From JAXLXE01 sp046328115 (GTDB lineage Bacteria; Chloroflexota; UBA6077; JACCZL01): 64,000 nt of DNA. The stretch spans positions 2,604,001 to 2,668,000 of the forward strand of contig JAXLXE010000001.1 in NCBI GenBank assembly GCA_046328115.1. Direction: 5' to 3'. The position numbers and the translations under genes are program-made. Positions 1 through 8,854 of this stretch are shown here, one piece after another (the stretch's first letter is position 1; every line of letters starts with the position of its first letter). Under the pieces are notes generated by a model that had not been told where the DNA came from, searched no databases, and worked only from the letters and a program-made list of their open reading frames with translations.

Positions 1-237
1 GAGGTCCCGCTGAATCTGCTGGTCTAGCTCAGGCTGATGGTCCCAGTAGAACGCAAGTGCCGAGTGGATCTGGCCAAGCGTCAGATGCCGATACTGGAAA
101 GCGAGCTCCTCCGGGCTCCACCCGTACGCGCGCTGGGCCACCACCAGATCGAGCACTTTCATCCGGGTGCCGGCGATCATCGGAACGTGCCCGTCCTCCA
201 GGACCACGTGTTCGTAGCGCGTTTCGACGGTGGCCAT
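1..237 (-). CDS. DUF433 family protein (C-terminus cut by window edge)
   Basis: Only the first 79 residues are present; the frame is open to base 1. The ATG is at 237. The visible part has the family layout: an IAGTRMKVLDLV segment (residues 21-32), then SPEELAFQYRHLTLGQ (41-56), then an ALAFYWDH helix (60-67). DUF433 proteins are short helix-turn-helix-like proteins often paired with a PIN-like (DUF5615) protein, and several are treated as antitoxins. That pairing is family knowledge; here the partner would lie left of the window. Function therefore stays a guess, but the family call is firm. Confidence 0.88.
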   Translation of the reverse strand, partial: MATVETRYEHVVLEDGHVPMIAGTRMKVLDLVVAQRAYGWSPEELAFQYRHLTLGQIHSALAFYWDHQPELDQQIQRDL

Positions 238-425
238 GGATAGCACTCCAATCCAGGTGACGGTCGCGCGGAGACGTGGCTGCTCTGTTTGATCATAACG
301 AAGTCGCGTGGTCCCCGGGCGTCTTGGGCGGGCTCGTAGCCTTGCGTTGCGGCTCGAATCGCTCGCCACCTGAGTGCAGACGCCAACTCCGCCACGTCGA
401 ACCCGTAGACTCCGCGCGTGGAGGC

Positions 426-1277
426 ATGGTGAGCGACGATCCACAGAACCTGAACGACATCGGCCGCGATCTCTGGGACCAGAAGGCCGCGTTCTGGGAC
501 GAGCTACACGGCGACCGCGGCAATCACTTCCACCGTGAGCTTGTGGAGCCCGCGGTCGAGCGGTTGCTGGACGTACGGCCAGACGAGCGGGTGCTGGACG
601 TGGGCTGTGGCTCCGGTGTGGTCGCTCGCCGGCTGGCCACGCTCGGCGCGCACGTTACCGCAGTGGACTTCAGCTCTCGCCTGATCCAGCGGGCGCTCGC
701 CCGTGGACAGGCGGGCGGCGCGGCGATCGACTACCGTGTCGTCGATGCCACGGACGAGGTGGCGCTCGCCGCGCTTGGCGAGGGGCAGTATCACGCCATA
801 GTCTCCACCATGGCGCTGATGGACATCCCTGAGATCGGGCCGTTCTACCGAGCGGCGCGGCGGCTCCTCGTGCCAGGCGGGCGCCTGGTCGTGGCGACCG
901 CGCACCCCGCGTTCAATTCGAACAACCCGACACTCGTCGCCGAGTCAGCGGACCAGGACGGCACGCTCATGTGGTCCACCGCGCTCAAGATCACCGAGTA
1001 TCTGGAGATCCCGCCGCGGCTCGGCATGGGCGCGCCACGCGAGCCGGTGCCCCATTACTACTTCCACCGACCGCTGGGCGCCTTGTTTGCCGAGGCCTTC
1101 GCCTCGGGACTGGTGCTCGACGCGCTCGAAGAGCCCGCCTTTGCCCCGCGAGAGCCAATGCGTCCCGGGACCTGGCAGTCCCTGTCTGGGATCCCGCAGG
1201 TCCTGGCAGCCCGCCTGATACCGCGCCCGGGGCGGAGTGTCGCCCCCGCCCCCGACGCGCAAAAACTTTACGAGTAG
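426..1277 (+). CDS. Class I SAM-dependent methyltransferase
   Basis: Small-molecule-type methyltransferase of about 283 residues, using S-adenosylmethionine in the cytoplasm; the substrate cannot be read from sequence. Motif I is VLDVGCGSG (residues 56-64), followed by the acidic end of strand 2 (VTAVDFSS), a motif-II-like VVDATDEV and the post-motif LVPGGRLVVAT. The frame is open further upstream, but that part has no family similarity. I prefer ATG 426. GTG 429 is nearly as good, because GGAGG at 420-424 sits only one base before the ATG. The last ten bases overlap the convergent alcohol dehydrogenase gene. Confidence 0.9.
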   Translation: MVSDDPQNLNDIGRDLWDQKAAFWDELHGDRGNHFHRELVEPAVERLLDVRPDERVLDVGCGSGVVARRLATLGAHVTAVDFSSRLIQRALARGQAGGAAIDYRVVDATDEVALAALGEGQYHAIVSTMALMDIPEIGPFYRAARRLLVPGGRLVVATAHPAFNSNNPTLVAESADQDGTLMWSTALKITEYLEIPPRLGMGAPREPVPHYYFHRPLGALFAEAFASGLVLDALEEPAFAPREPMRPGTWQSLSGIPQVLAARLIPRPGRSVAPAPDAQKLYE

Positions 1278-2365
1278 CGGACCACCTGCCGGCGGACCTC
1301 GCCACGCTCCAGCGCCTCGTACGCCTGGTTCAGGTCTTCCAGCTCGATCTCGCGGCTGATCAGCTCACGCAGCTTGTACTTGCCGGCCATGAACATGTCC
1401 ACGAACATCGGTAGATCCACCCGCTGGCGCGAGCCGCCGAAGGACGCGCCCGTGATGATCCGCTCCTCCAGTAGCATCTGCGGATCGAACGAGATTCGCG
1501 TCCCCGTTGGCGAGACGCCAATGGCCACCACGGTCCCGCCGCGGTGCACCGAGTGGACGGCCTGCTCGATCGTCTTGGAGCCGCCGATGGCCTCGATGGC
1601 GTAGTCCGCGCCGTCGCCGCCGCACAGGTCCCTGATCTTCTCGATAGGGTCATCCTTCGACGCGTTGATCAGATGGGTGGAGCCAAACTCGCGCGACCAC
1701 TCCAGCTTGTTGTCGAAAATGTCCACCGCGATGACCTTCTCCGCCCCCATCAGCGCCGCCGCCTGGATCGCGTTGAGGCCCACGCCACCGCAGCCGTACA
1801 CCACCACGTTGGAGCCCGGGGTGACCTTTGCCCGGTTGATCACAGCACCCGCGCCGGCCGTCACGCCGCAGCTCACCAGGCAGACAACCTCCAGCGGCGC
1901 GTCCTTGCGGATTGGGATCACCGCCACCTCGGGCACGGTGGCCCTCTCCGAGTAGGTCCCCAGCCGTAGGTACTGGAACAGCTCTTGCTCGCCCTTGCGG
2001 AAGCGGGTGGTTCCGTCCAGCAGCAGGTGGCGCGGCTTGTCGCGCAGCGCGCACAGATTGCCCCGGCCAATCGAGCAGTACTTGCAGTAGCCGCAGGACT
2101 GGATGTAGGAAGTGAGCACGTGGTCGCCCACCTTGACGCGGCTCACACCAGGGCCGATCGCCTCCACGATGCCGGCGCCCTCATGACCGTAGACCACCGG
2201 CGACGGATGCGGCACCTTGCCCTGGATGTGGTGCAAGTCGCTGTGGCACACGCCGCTCGCCAGGTACCGTACGGTCACCTCGCCCTCGCGGGCCGGCAGG
2301 ACCTCCACGTCCTCTAGCTCGACCCCTTGCCCTGCCACGTAGTGCACGGCCGCCTTGGCTCGCAT
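1268..2365 (-). CDS. Zinc-dependent alcohol dehydrogenase (MDR superfamily)
   Basis: NAD(P)-dependent medium-chain alcohol/aldehyde dehydrogenase of 365 residues. Numbered from a GTG one codon further upstream, the catalytic-zinc ligands are C41 and H62-E63 (GHEGAGIVEAIG) plus C167. The structural-zinc lobe is C92, C95, C98, C106. The Rossmann loop is GCGGVG (192-197) and an acidic residue follows strand 2 (AVDIFDNK). The lobe carries a short insertion resembling class III and NDMA-type enzymes, so S-hydroxymethyl-thiol or long-chain alcohol oxidation are both possible. GGAG lies six bases before ATG 2365. It stands alone, convergent with the methyltransferase. Confidence 0.93.
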   Translation of the reverse strand: MRAKAAVHYVAGQGVELEDVEVLPAREGEVTVRYLASGVCHSDLHHIQGKVPHPSPVVYGHEGAGIVEAIGPGVSRVKVGDHVLTSYIQSCGYCKYCSIGRGNLCALRDKPRHLLLDGTTRFRKGEQELFQYLRLGTYSERATVPEVAVIPIRKDAPLEVVCLVSCGVTAGAGAVINRAKVTPGSNVVVYGCGGVGLNAIQAAALMGAEKVIAVDIFDNKLEWSREFGSTHLINASKDDPIEKIRDLCGGDGADYAIEAIGGSKTIEQAVHSVHRGGTVVAIGVSPTGTRISFDPQMLLEERIITGASFGGSRQRVDLPMFVDMFMAGKYKLRELISREIELEDLNQAYEALERGEVRRQVVRYS

Positions 2366-2469
2366 CACTGGCTCCTCTCTGCGCTCGCCCGGACTTCCGG
2401 CCGGATCACTCCGCCCTCGGCGAGACCCAGAGCCAGTATAGGGAAGTCCCTGCGTGCCACGGCCACGCG

Positions 2470-3057
2470 TCAGTCGCGCAGCACGTCAAACAGTTGCCGC
2501 ACCGTGAGCTGGAAATCTGGCAGGAGCAGCGCGAGATCGATCCGATCATCCCCCGTCCGGCGCAGGAGATCCCGCCCTGGTCTGATCTCGCGGGTTGACA
2601 GCTCTGCCTCGTCAACGAGCACCACAAGAGACGTCCCCGCGTCCAGATACCTGACGGCTTTGTCGATCAACGACTGGAGCGTCTGCGACGGCGAGCGGAA
2701 CTCAATGGCTATGTCCGGCACCCCGCCGATCTCGGACAACAGCGTGCCATCCGGTCCCCGAGCGATTCGTTCCCACCCCACCACGGCGACATCGGGCACC
2801 AGAACAGTCCGCGGCCCAACGCGGCAGTGGAGCTCAGAGAAGGCGCGCGCCAATCGCCTGGGTCGCGCGTGCGCATTGATCAGAGCCGTCAGTTCCGGCT
2901 GCAGAGCAGAGTGCGAGACGCTCGGCGCCGCCTTCTGACGTACCTCCCCCTCCCACAGCTCCAGGTGCGGCTTGGCGTCTGGAAGCGCGAGAAACTCCTC
3001 CGGCGAGACGCGTCGACCGATCGCCGCGGACCGCTCGGGATGCGGAGTCACCACCAT
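2470..3057 (-). CDS. Uma2 family (DUF820) PD-(D/E)XK nuclease-fold protein
   Basis: 195-residue protein of the Uma2 family, which has a restriction-endonuclease-like fold and no firmly established role. Visible family signs are the N-terminal SPEEFLALPD...LELWEGEV, the VLVPDVAVVGWE strand, PDIAIEFRSPSQT with the acidic catalytic strand, and a following helix with K-AVRYLDAGT. ATG 3057 is preceded by GGAGG with suitable spacing. The gene lies 12 bases after the MFS transporter on the same strand and may be the last gene of the tyrS run. Uma2 genes are often multicopy in Chloroflexota and cyanobacteria (family knowledge). Confidence 0.9.
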   Translation of the reverse strand: MVVTPHPERSAAIGRRVSPEEFLALPDAKPHLELWEGEVRQKAAPSVSHSALQPELTALINAHARPRRLARAFSELHCRVGPRTVLVPDVAVVGWERIARGPDGTLLSEIGGVPDIAIEFRSPSQTLQSLIDKAVRYLDAGTSLVVLVDEAELSTREIRPGRDLLRRTGDDRIDLALLLPDFQLTVRQLFDVLRD

Positions 3058-3069
3058 GGCCGGCCTCCG

Positions 3070-4278
3070 TCAAGGTGCTGCAGGCATTCTACCGCGAGCC
3101 TGGACGGCCGGCGGCACCGCCAGCGCCGCCGCGCCCAGACCGAGCGTCGCCACACCCACCGCCAACAGCGGGAATCCGCCAAGCCCCAGCACCACGCCGC
3201 CCAGGGCGGAGCCCACCACCACGCCGCCCTGATTCGCCAGCGACAACAGCCCCAATACCGCCCCCCGATGCTCGCGCGATAGCTCCGAGCTCAGCGCTAG
3301 AAACGCCGGTCTGCTGGAAGAGTTCACCAGGAAGAACGCCAGCCCCAGCAACGTCGAAGCCACCAGCCCCCACGTTGCCGTGAGCATCACGTAGCCGGTC
3401 GCGGCAGCCAGGCACTGGCACGCGGCGAACAAGGCCGCCCGGGGCAGCCGATCACCCAGCCATCCGCCCGCGATGTTCCCGCTGATGGTGCCCACAGCCA
3501 CCAGCGCCATGGGCACCGCCACCTCCACCGGGCTCAGCCCGTACGACAGCATCAAGTACGAGGGCAGGAACACACCGGCGCCCTGGAAGATGGATCGCTC
3601 AAACAGGTTTGCCAGCAGCACGTAGGTCAGCGTGGGTGTGCCGAAGACGGCTCCGTACGTGCGCCGCACGGATTGCGAGGTCGCCGATTTTCCGGACGCG
3701 GGAAAGGTGGCGCGCACCAGCACGGCCAGGCCCAGCAGCAGCAGTCCCGTCGCCACGAACGCCGCCCGCCAGCCCAGCAGCCCACCAATCGCGCCCGCCG
3801 CGGGCACCCCGGCGATTCCGCCAAGGCCGAAGCCCAGATTGAACCAGCTCATCGCCATGCCCCGCCGGCGATCTGGAAAGAGATCGCCCACGGCCGCCAT
3901 GGTGCTCGATGGGCCAAAGGCCCCGAAGCAGCCGGTCGCGAACCGAAGCAGAAGCAGCGAGGTGAAGTCCTGCGCGAACGCCGACGCGAACGAGCCCAAT
4001 CCCATCCCGCCCAGCGCCAGCACCATGAGCGGACGGCGTCCCACCCGATCCGAAAGGAATCCGCCAAAGGGCGCACCCAACGCCCACGGCGCACCCGTCG
4101 CCGCCACCAGCAACCCCGCCTGCCCCAGTGTGACCCCCAGCTCCGCCGAGAGATCCAGCAGCAGTGGGTTGACCACGTTTACCACCACCACGAATCCAAA
4201 GATCGCGGAGGTGATGATGGCGAGCGTGCCGTAGCCCGGCTCCCGCACCGGCAAGCCCCCATCGGGCACGCGCACCAC
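3070..4278 (-). CDS. MFS transporter
   Basis: Major facilitator protein of 402 residues with about 12 hydrophobic helices. The motif A loop between helices 2 and 3 reads GGFLSDRVGRRPL, and the signature glycine-rich helix 4-5 region (GFGLGGIAGVPAAG) is present. This places it in the drug:H+/sugar-efflux type of MFS. Substrate is unknown. The start is GTG 4278 (a second GTG follows directly), 25 bases after the stop of tyrS on the same strand, so co-transcription with tyrS and Uma2 is likely. Confidence 0.9.
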   Translation of the reverse strand: MVRVPDGGLPVREPGYGTLAIITSAIFGFVVVVNVVNPLLLDLSAELGVTLGQAGLLVAATGAPWALGAPFGGFLSDRVGRRPLMVLALGGMGLGSFASAFAQDFTSLLLLRFATGCFGAFGPSSTMAAVGDLFPDRRRGMAMSWFNLGFGLGGIAGVPAAGAIGGLLGWRAAFVATGLLLLGLAVLVRATFPASGKSATSQSVRRTYGAVFGTPTLTYVLLANLFERSIFQGAGVFLPSYLMLSYGLSPVEVAVPMALVAVGTISGNIAGGWLGDRLPRAALFAACQCLAAATGYVMLTATWGLVASTLLGLAFFLVNSSSRPAFLALSSELSREHRGAVLGLLSLANQGGVVVGSALGGVVLGLGGFPLLAVGVATLGLGAAALAVPPAVQARGRMPAAP

Positions 4279-4303
4279 CTTTATGCCCGACTCAGGATGG
4301 TCG

Positions 4304-5539
4304 CTATCGCGCCGCCATCACCCGGTGGTAGCGCTTCTTGCCAGCACGCAGCAGCACGCCGCTCTCGCCTACTTCGTCGATGGTCACCCGGCTGGCCTCG
4401 TTCTCCACACGGTGATCGCCGAGGTACGCGCCGCCCTGCTGGATGAGCCGGCGCGCCTCCGCCTTGGACTTGGTCAGGCCGGTCAGCACGTACAGGTCCA
4501 CGATCTCCAGGCCCGCGACTAGTTGATCCACCGGGAGGCTGGTGGTTGGCATCGCGTCCAGATTAGCACCCGAGCCGCCGCCAAATACCGACCGCGCCGA
4601 CGCCTGAGCCTCGCGGGCGGCCTGGGCACCGTGACACAGCGTGGTCGCCTCCAGCGCCAGCACTTCTTTGGCCGCTCGGATGTCCGCGCCTTCCAGCCGC
4701 TCCAGCCTCTCGATCTCGCCCTCATCCAGGAACGTGAACAGCCGGAGGAACCGCCCAACGTCAGGATCCTCGGTGTTCACCCAGAACTGGTAGAAGTCGT
4801 AGGCGCTCGTTCGCGCGCCGTCCAGCCAGACGGCGCCGCCCTCCGTTTTGCCCATCTTGGCGCCAGAGGCGGTGGTGATCAGCGGTGCCACAATGGCGAA
4901 CGCCTCTGCTCCGGCGGCCCGACGGATCAGCTCCACCCCCGCGAGGATGTTGAACCACTGGTCGCTGCCACCCACCTGCAGCTTGCAGCCGTACTCTCGG
5001 TACAAGTGCAGGAAGTCATACGCCTGGAAGATGGCGTAGTTCAGCTCGATCATGCTAAGGCCGGAGCCGTGGAACCTGTTGCGGTACGTCTCGTGCTGTA
5101 GGAGTTGATTCACGCTGAAGTACCGGCCGATCTCCCGCAAGAAGTCGATGTAGCGCAGCTCCAGCAGCCAGTCGGCGTTGTCCAGCATCGTTGCCCGGCC
5201 TGCCGAGAAGTCGACGTAGTGGCTGAGCTGTGCCTGAATACCCTCTTTGTTCGCGGCGATCTGCTCGCGGCTCAGGAGCGGGCGCGAGTCGCCCGTTGGC
5301 TTGGGATCACCGATCATGGTGGTGCCACTTCCAACGATGCCAATCACCTTGTGGCCCGCCCGCTGCAGGTGGGCCATCATCATGATCGGCACCAGGCTGC
5401 CCACGTGCAGGCTGTTCGCGGTGGCGTCGTAGCCGCAATACAGCGTGATGGAGTCTTTCAGCGTCTCGCGAAGACCGTCGTCGTTGGACGACTGGTGGAC
5501 GAATCCTCGCCGCGCCAAAAGATCGAACGTGCTCTCCAT
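4304..5539 (-). CDS. tyrS: Tyrosyl-tRNA synthetase
   Basis: Class I aminoacyl-tRNA synthetase charging tRNA-Tyr, 411 residues, the usual length. The HIGH motif is HVGS (45-48), the tyrosine-site segments YCGYDAT and QVGGSDQWFN are intact, and the KMSKS loop is KMGKT (228-232). A C-terminal S4 RNA-binding domain (LTGLTKSKAEARRLIQQGG) completes the protein. The frame stays open 123 bases upstream, but family alignment starts at MESTF, so ATG 5539 is chosen. I see no T-box-like leader upstream. It is divergent from the glycosyltransferase at 5687. Confidence 0.97.
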   Translation of the reverse strand: MESTFDLLARRGFVHQSSNDDGLRETLKDSITLYCGYDATANSLHVGSLVPIMMMAHLQRAGHKVIGIVGSGTTMIGDPKPTGDSRPLLSREQIAANKEGIQAQLSHYVDFSAGRATMLDNADWLLELRYIDFLREIGRYFSVNQLLQHETYRNRFHGSGLSMIELNYAIFQAYDFLHLYREYGCKLQVGGSDQWFNILAGVELIRRAAGAEAFAIVAPLITTASGAKMGKTEGGAVWLDGARTSAYDFYQFWVNTEDPDVGRFLRLFTFLDEGEIERLERLEGADIRAAKEVLALEATTLCHGAQAAREAQASARSVFGGGSGANLDAMPTTSLPVDQLVAGLEIVDLYVLTGLTKSKAEARRLIQQGGAYLGDHRVENEASRVTIDEVGESGVLLRAGKKRYHRVMAAR

Positions 5540-5686
5540 CGTGTACCTGGCCCTCCGCGGATCCCTCTCCGCCTGATGGTACACCAAGGCCGGGCCCACA
5601 TCAGCGGCCCAGTTCGCGCAATCTGGCATCATACTTCCGCGGTGGCGCGAGAGGGCGCACATGAGTCCGCGCGGGTGCGTGGGGGG

Positions 5687-7186
5687 ATGTCGGAAGCACG
5701 AGTGCTAGCCGCCGGTTCGATCATCGCAACGAACTATCTGGCACAACTCATCACGCTGGCAGACTCGTACTTCCGGCACCATCCAGACGGCCGGTTCTTC
5801 GCCACCGTCGTAGACGGCCTGCCTGGCGATGTAGCGCTGGACCCGCGCATCTCCCTCGTTCCCTTCGATGAGCTTGCCGGCGAGGATCGAGCATCGCTCA
5901 CGATGCGTTACGGCGTCCAGGAGCTTTGCAGCGCCTCCAAGCCGCGCCTCCTGGAGCACCTGCTGCACCGTCACGGAGTGGACGCAGTGGTCCTCATCGA
6001 CGCGGACAGCCTCATTCTGCGACCGCTATCCGAGATCGCCGAGGCACTCCAGCGATCGTCCATCGTGTTGATCCCCCACCTCATCGACCCGATACCGCTG
6101 GATGGGCACAGGCCGGCCGAGCTCGACATCCTGCTCGCCGGGGCCTTCGGCGGGGGTCTCGTTAGCGTCGCCAGGCATCCTGAAACCCAGCGATTCCTTG
6201 CCTGGTGGCGCGAGCGCGCCGGTGAGCAGGGAACGCTCGAGCCGCAAAAGGGCACGCTTGGATGCCAGCGCTGGCTAGATCTGGTCCCCGGCATGTTCGC
6301 GGGAGTAGAGGTGCTGCGCCACCCGGGTTACAACGTGGGCCACTGGGCATTGAGCGGGCACAGCATCGAAAGACACGGCAACGGGTTCACGATCGACGGT
6401 CAGCCCATCGCCACCGTCCACTTCTCAGGATTCGATCCCGATCACCCCACGGAGATCTCGCGTTTCCAGGATAGGGTGCGCATCACGCCCGGCACCGCGC
6501 TCGCGGCGCTCCATTCAGACTACGCCGCGACTTTGTACGCTCACGGCTACGCTACGCATAGCCGCCGATCGTACGGATACGGCCAGTTTTCGGACGGGGT
6601 GCCCGTGAGCTTTCACCTCCGCCGGCTGTACCATCAACTTGGCCCGAGACAACGGGGAGGGCTCGGGGACCCGTGGTGCATCCAGAGGAGGAGCACATTC
6701 CGAGCCTGGGCTACCGAGCCGATACCAGAGTGGGGGTACCTGACACCACTCGCGTTGCACCTGCACAGCGAGCGGGCAGACCTGGCCGGCGCATTCCCGG
6801 ATGTCGCCGGGCGGGACCGGGAGGCGTACGTGGCCTGGCTTCGTGATGCCGAGCCGGAGTGCGCCGCGGGCTGCGAGCCGCGTGCTGCCGCGGCGGACCA
6901 GCCGGATATGGACGACTTGCGACGGACCATGGCCAGCTACGCGGAGGGCATCGCGGATCTGCGCCAGCGCGTCGCGGACCGCGAGAGGGAGCTGGCGGAG
7001 CAGTCCACCCAGATGGCGCGACTCCGCGCGGAGCTGGCCGCCACCCAGCGCCAGCAAGAGCAGCTTGGCCACACGCGCGACCGACTGGAGGCTGAGCTGG
7101 CTAGCCTCAAGCGCTCGCCAACGTGGCGCGTGGCCGGGCGGATCTGGCAGCTCAGGCAATGGGCGCGCCGCCTGAGCCGGCGCTGA
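5687..7186 (+). CDS. Glycosyltransferase-like protein with C-terminal coiled coil
   Basis: 499-residue protein. The N-terminal 330 residues look like a nucleotide-diphospho-sugar transferase: LITLADSYFRHHP, then VVLIDADSLILRPL with the metal-binding DAD triad (106-108), then a C-terminal VHFSGFDPDHP segment seen in GT8-like and capsule-type transferases. Residues about 407-475 form a heptad-rich coiled coil, and the tail SPTWRVAGRIW resembles the short S-WR terminal motif common on bacterial surface-glycan transferases. GGGGGG precedes ATG 5687 directly; the frame is open upstream across the tyrS promoter region but without similarity. Acceptor and sugar are unknown. Confidence 0.75.
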   Translation: MSEARVLAAGSIIATNYLAQLITLADSYFRHHPDGRFFATVVDGLPGDVALDPRISLVPFDELAGEDRASLTMRYGVQELCSASKPRLLEHLLHRHGVDAVVLIDADSLILRPLSEIAEALQRSSIVLIPHLIDPIPLDGHRPAELDILLAGAFGGGLVSVARHPETQRFLAWWRERAGEQGTLEPQKGTLGCQRWLDLVPGMFAGVEVLRHPGYNVGHWALSGHSIERHGNGFTIDGQPIATVHFSGFDPDHPTEISRFQDRVRITPGTALAALHSDYAATLYAHGYATHSRRSYGYGQFSDGVPVSFHLRRLYHQLGPRQRGGLGDPWCIQRRSTFRAWATEPIPEWGYLTPLALHLHSERADLAGAFPDVAGRDREAYVAWLRDAEPECAAGCEPRAAAADQPDMDDLRRTMASYAEGIADLRQRVADRERELAEQSTQMARLRAELAATQRQQEQLGHTRDRLEAELASLKRSPTWRVAGRIWQLRQWARRLSRR

Positions 7187-7204
7187 GGCGCCGGGCCAAC
7201 TGGG

Positions 7205-7210
7205 TACAAT
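7205..7210 (+). promoter_or_regulatory. Possible -10 element for the racemase-thiD pair
   Basis: TACAAT lies 40 bases before the ATG at 7251, in the only gap between this pair and the glycosyltransferase. No convincing -35 hexamer accompanies it, so the call rests on the -10 match alone. Confidence 0.35.
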
Positions 7211-7250
7211 CCGCCCGCGAAGCTGGCCACCAGGCCGCGGAGGATCCGCC

Positions 7251-7937
7251 ATGACCGGCACCACCAAAAACGTGGTCTTCATCCACACCGTGCAGGGCAA
7301 TGTGGCCGCGTTTACCACCCTGGCCAGCGAGCTCCTACCGAACCAGCGGCCCACCCACGTCGTGGACGAGAGCCTGCTCCAGGACACCATTGCCCGGGGC
7401 GAGCTGACGGCCGACATCACCAGCCGGTTCCGCGCGGCCGCGGAGCGAGCCGTGGCGGATGGCGCGGACATCATCATGTTCACCTGCTCGTCCGTTGGCC
7501 CGGCCGCGGACGGGCTCTCCGCCGAGCTGGGCGTGCCGGTCCTGCGGGTAGACGAGGCTATGGCCGATCGCGCCATATCGATCGGCAGCACAATTGGCGT
7601 GGCCGCCACGCTGCCCACAACGCTTGGACCTACCAGTGAACTGATCCGCGGGGCGTCATCGCGCGCTGCCAAGCCCGTGCAGATCGTCACCCGCCTGGCG
7701 GAGGGCGCGTTTCAGGAGCTCCAGGCGGGTCGGGGCGAGCGTCACGACCAGCTTGTCCGAGAGGCACTGGCGGACCTGGCGGGCCGCGTGGACGTGATTG
7801 TCCTGGCCCAGGCATCCATGGCCCGGGCGCTCGGCGGCGCTGACTCCGTGGAGTCCGGCGCGCGCTCGGTCCCCGTCCTCACCAGCCCGCGGCTCGGCGT
7901 GGAGCGCCTGCGCGACACCATCGCCGCCTCCGTCTGA
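7251..7937 (+). CDS. Aspartate/glutamate racemase superfamily protein
   Basis: 228-residue protein with the two-domain Asp/Glu/hydantoin racemase fold. The first active-site cysteine is present in IIMFTCSSVGPA (C79). In the second half the equivalent loop reads VIVLAQASMA (about 183-191), so the second catalytic Cys is replaced by a QAS stretch. Members lacking one Cys act as decarboxylases, isomerases or lyases rather than two-base racemases (arylmalonate decarboxylase, maleate isomerase variants). The real reaction cannot be read here. The stop is four bases before thiD, so the two genes are co-transcribed. Confidence 0.8.
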   Translation: MTGTTKNVVFIHTVQGNVAAFTTLASELLPNQRPTHVVDESLLQDTIARGELTADITSRFRAAAERAVADGADIIMFTCSSVGPAADGLSAELGVPVLRVDEAMADRAISIGSTIGVAATLPTTLGPTSELIRGASSRAAKPVQIVTRLAEGAFQELQAGRGERHDQLVREALADLAGRVDVIVLAQASMARALGGADSVESGARSVPVLTSPRLGVERLRDTIAASV

Positions 7938-7941
7938 CGCC

Positions 7942-8745
7942 ATGTCCACGACCACCCGTCCCGGACGGACGCTCACCATCGCCGGGTCCGACTCCGGCGG
8001 GGGCGCCGGTATCCAGGCAGACCTCAAGACGTTTTCTGCGCTCGGCACCTACGGCATGTCCGCCATCACGGCCATCACCGCCCAGAACACCTTGGGCGTC
8101 ACTGCCGTTCTGGAGATGCCCACGGATCTGATAGCCGCCCAGATCGACGCCGTGGTGACGGACATCGGTGTGGACGCGGCCAAGACCGGCATGCTCTCCA
8201 GCGCCGCCATCATCAGGACGGTCGCCGAGCGGGTCCAAGCTCACCAGATCTCGAAGCTCGTCGTCGATCCCGTCATGGTGGCCACCAGCGGCGATCGGCT
8301 CCTCCGCGAGGATGCCGTCAGCGCCCTCACGTCACAGCTACTTCCGCTCGCGCTGATCGTCACCCCCAATCTGCCAGAGGCCGAAGTGCTTACCGGGCTG
8401 CAGGTCCGCACCCTGGCAGACATGCATCGAGCGGCTGAGCGAATCGTCGCGCTGGGCGCCCGAAGCGCCCTGGTCAAGGGTGGTCACACGGCCGGGGACG
8501 CCATCGACGTGTACTTCAGCCCCACGGAGTCGTTCGAGCTGAAGGCACCCCGAGTAGAGACCACCAGCACCCACGGCACCGGCTGCACGCTCGCCGCCGC
8601 CATAGCCGCCGGACTGGCCCGCGGCGAAACCCTGCCAGACGCCGTCCGCGCGGCCAAGCAGTACCTCACCGCCGCCCTTCAGGCCGCCTACCCCCTGGGC
8701 CACGGACACGGCCCCGTCCACCACTTCCACGCCTGGTGGCCGTAG
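7942..8745 (+). CDS. thiD: Hydroxymethylpyrimidine/phosphomethylpyrimidine kinase
   Basis: Bifunctional HMP and HMP-P kinase of thiamine biosynthesis, 267 residues, normal length. The ribokinase-fold signatures are clear: AGSDSGGGAGIQADLKT near the N-terminus (14-30), VDPVMVATSG, the VTPNLPEAEVLTG strand, and the anion-hole/catalytic THGTGCTLAAAIAAGL near the C-terminus. The start is ATG 7942; the frame is open upstream into the racemase gene, but homology begins at LTIAGSDSGG. No TPP riboswitch is visible upstream, and no other thi gene is in the window. Confidence 0.96.
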   Translation: MSTTTRPGRTLTIAGSDSGGGAGIQADLKTFSALGTYGMSAITAITAQNTLGVTAVLEMPTDLIAAQIDAVVTDIGVDAAKTGMLSSAAIIRTVAERVQAHQISKLVVDPVMVATSGDRLLREDAVSALTSQLLPLALIVTPNLPEAEVLTGLQVRTLADMHRAAERIVALGARSALVKGGHTAGDAIDVYFSPTESFELKAPRVETTSTHGTGCTLAAAIAAGLARGETLPDAVRAAKQYLTAALQAAYPLGHGHGPVHHFHAWWP

Positions 8746-8824
8746 CAGCGCTGCTCAACGCGCCGCCGGCTGATCCAGGACCTGGCGCCGCGGCGTAGGG
8801 GACTAGTGCCGGCCGCGGGGGTCA

Positions 8825-8854
8825 CCTGGGGTTGCCGCTCGCGGCAGCCCTAGG
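8825..8854. terminator. Hairpin between convergent thiD and MFS genes
   Basis: Two 14-base arms, starting CCTGGGG and ending CCCTAGG, pair through 14 positions including two G-U pairs, with a loop of only a few bases. It sits at the 3' ends of thiD (+) and the efflux gene (-), overlapping the latter's stop codon, and probably serves both strands. No long U tract follows. Confidence 0.6.

Noticed and set aside
6515..7690. 391-codon minus-strand frame across the glycosyltransferase tail and racemase gene
   Set aside because: No family features; covers two well-supported plus-strand genes.
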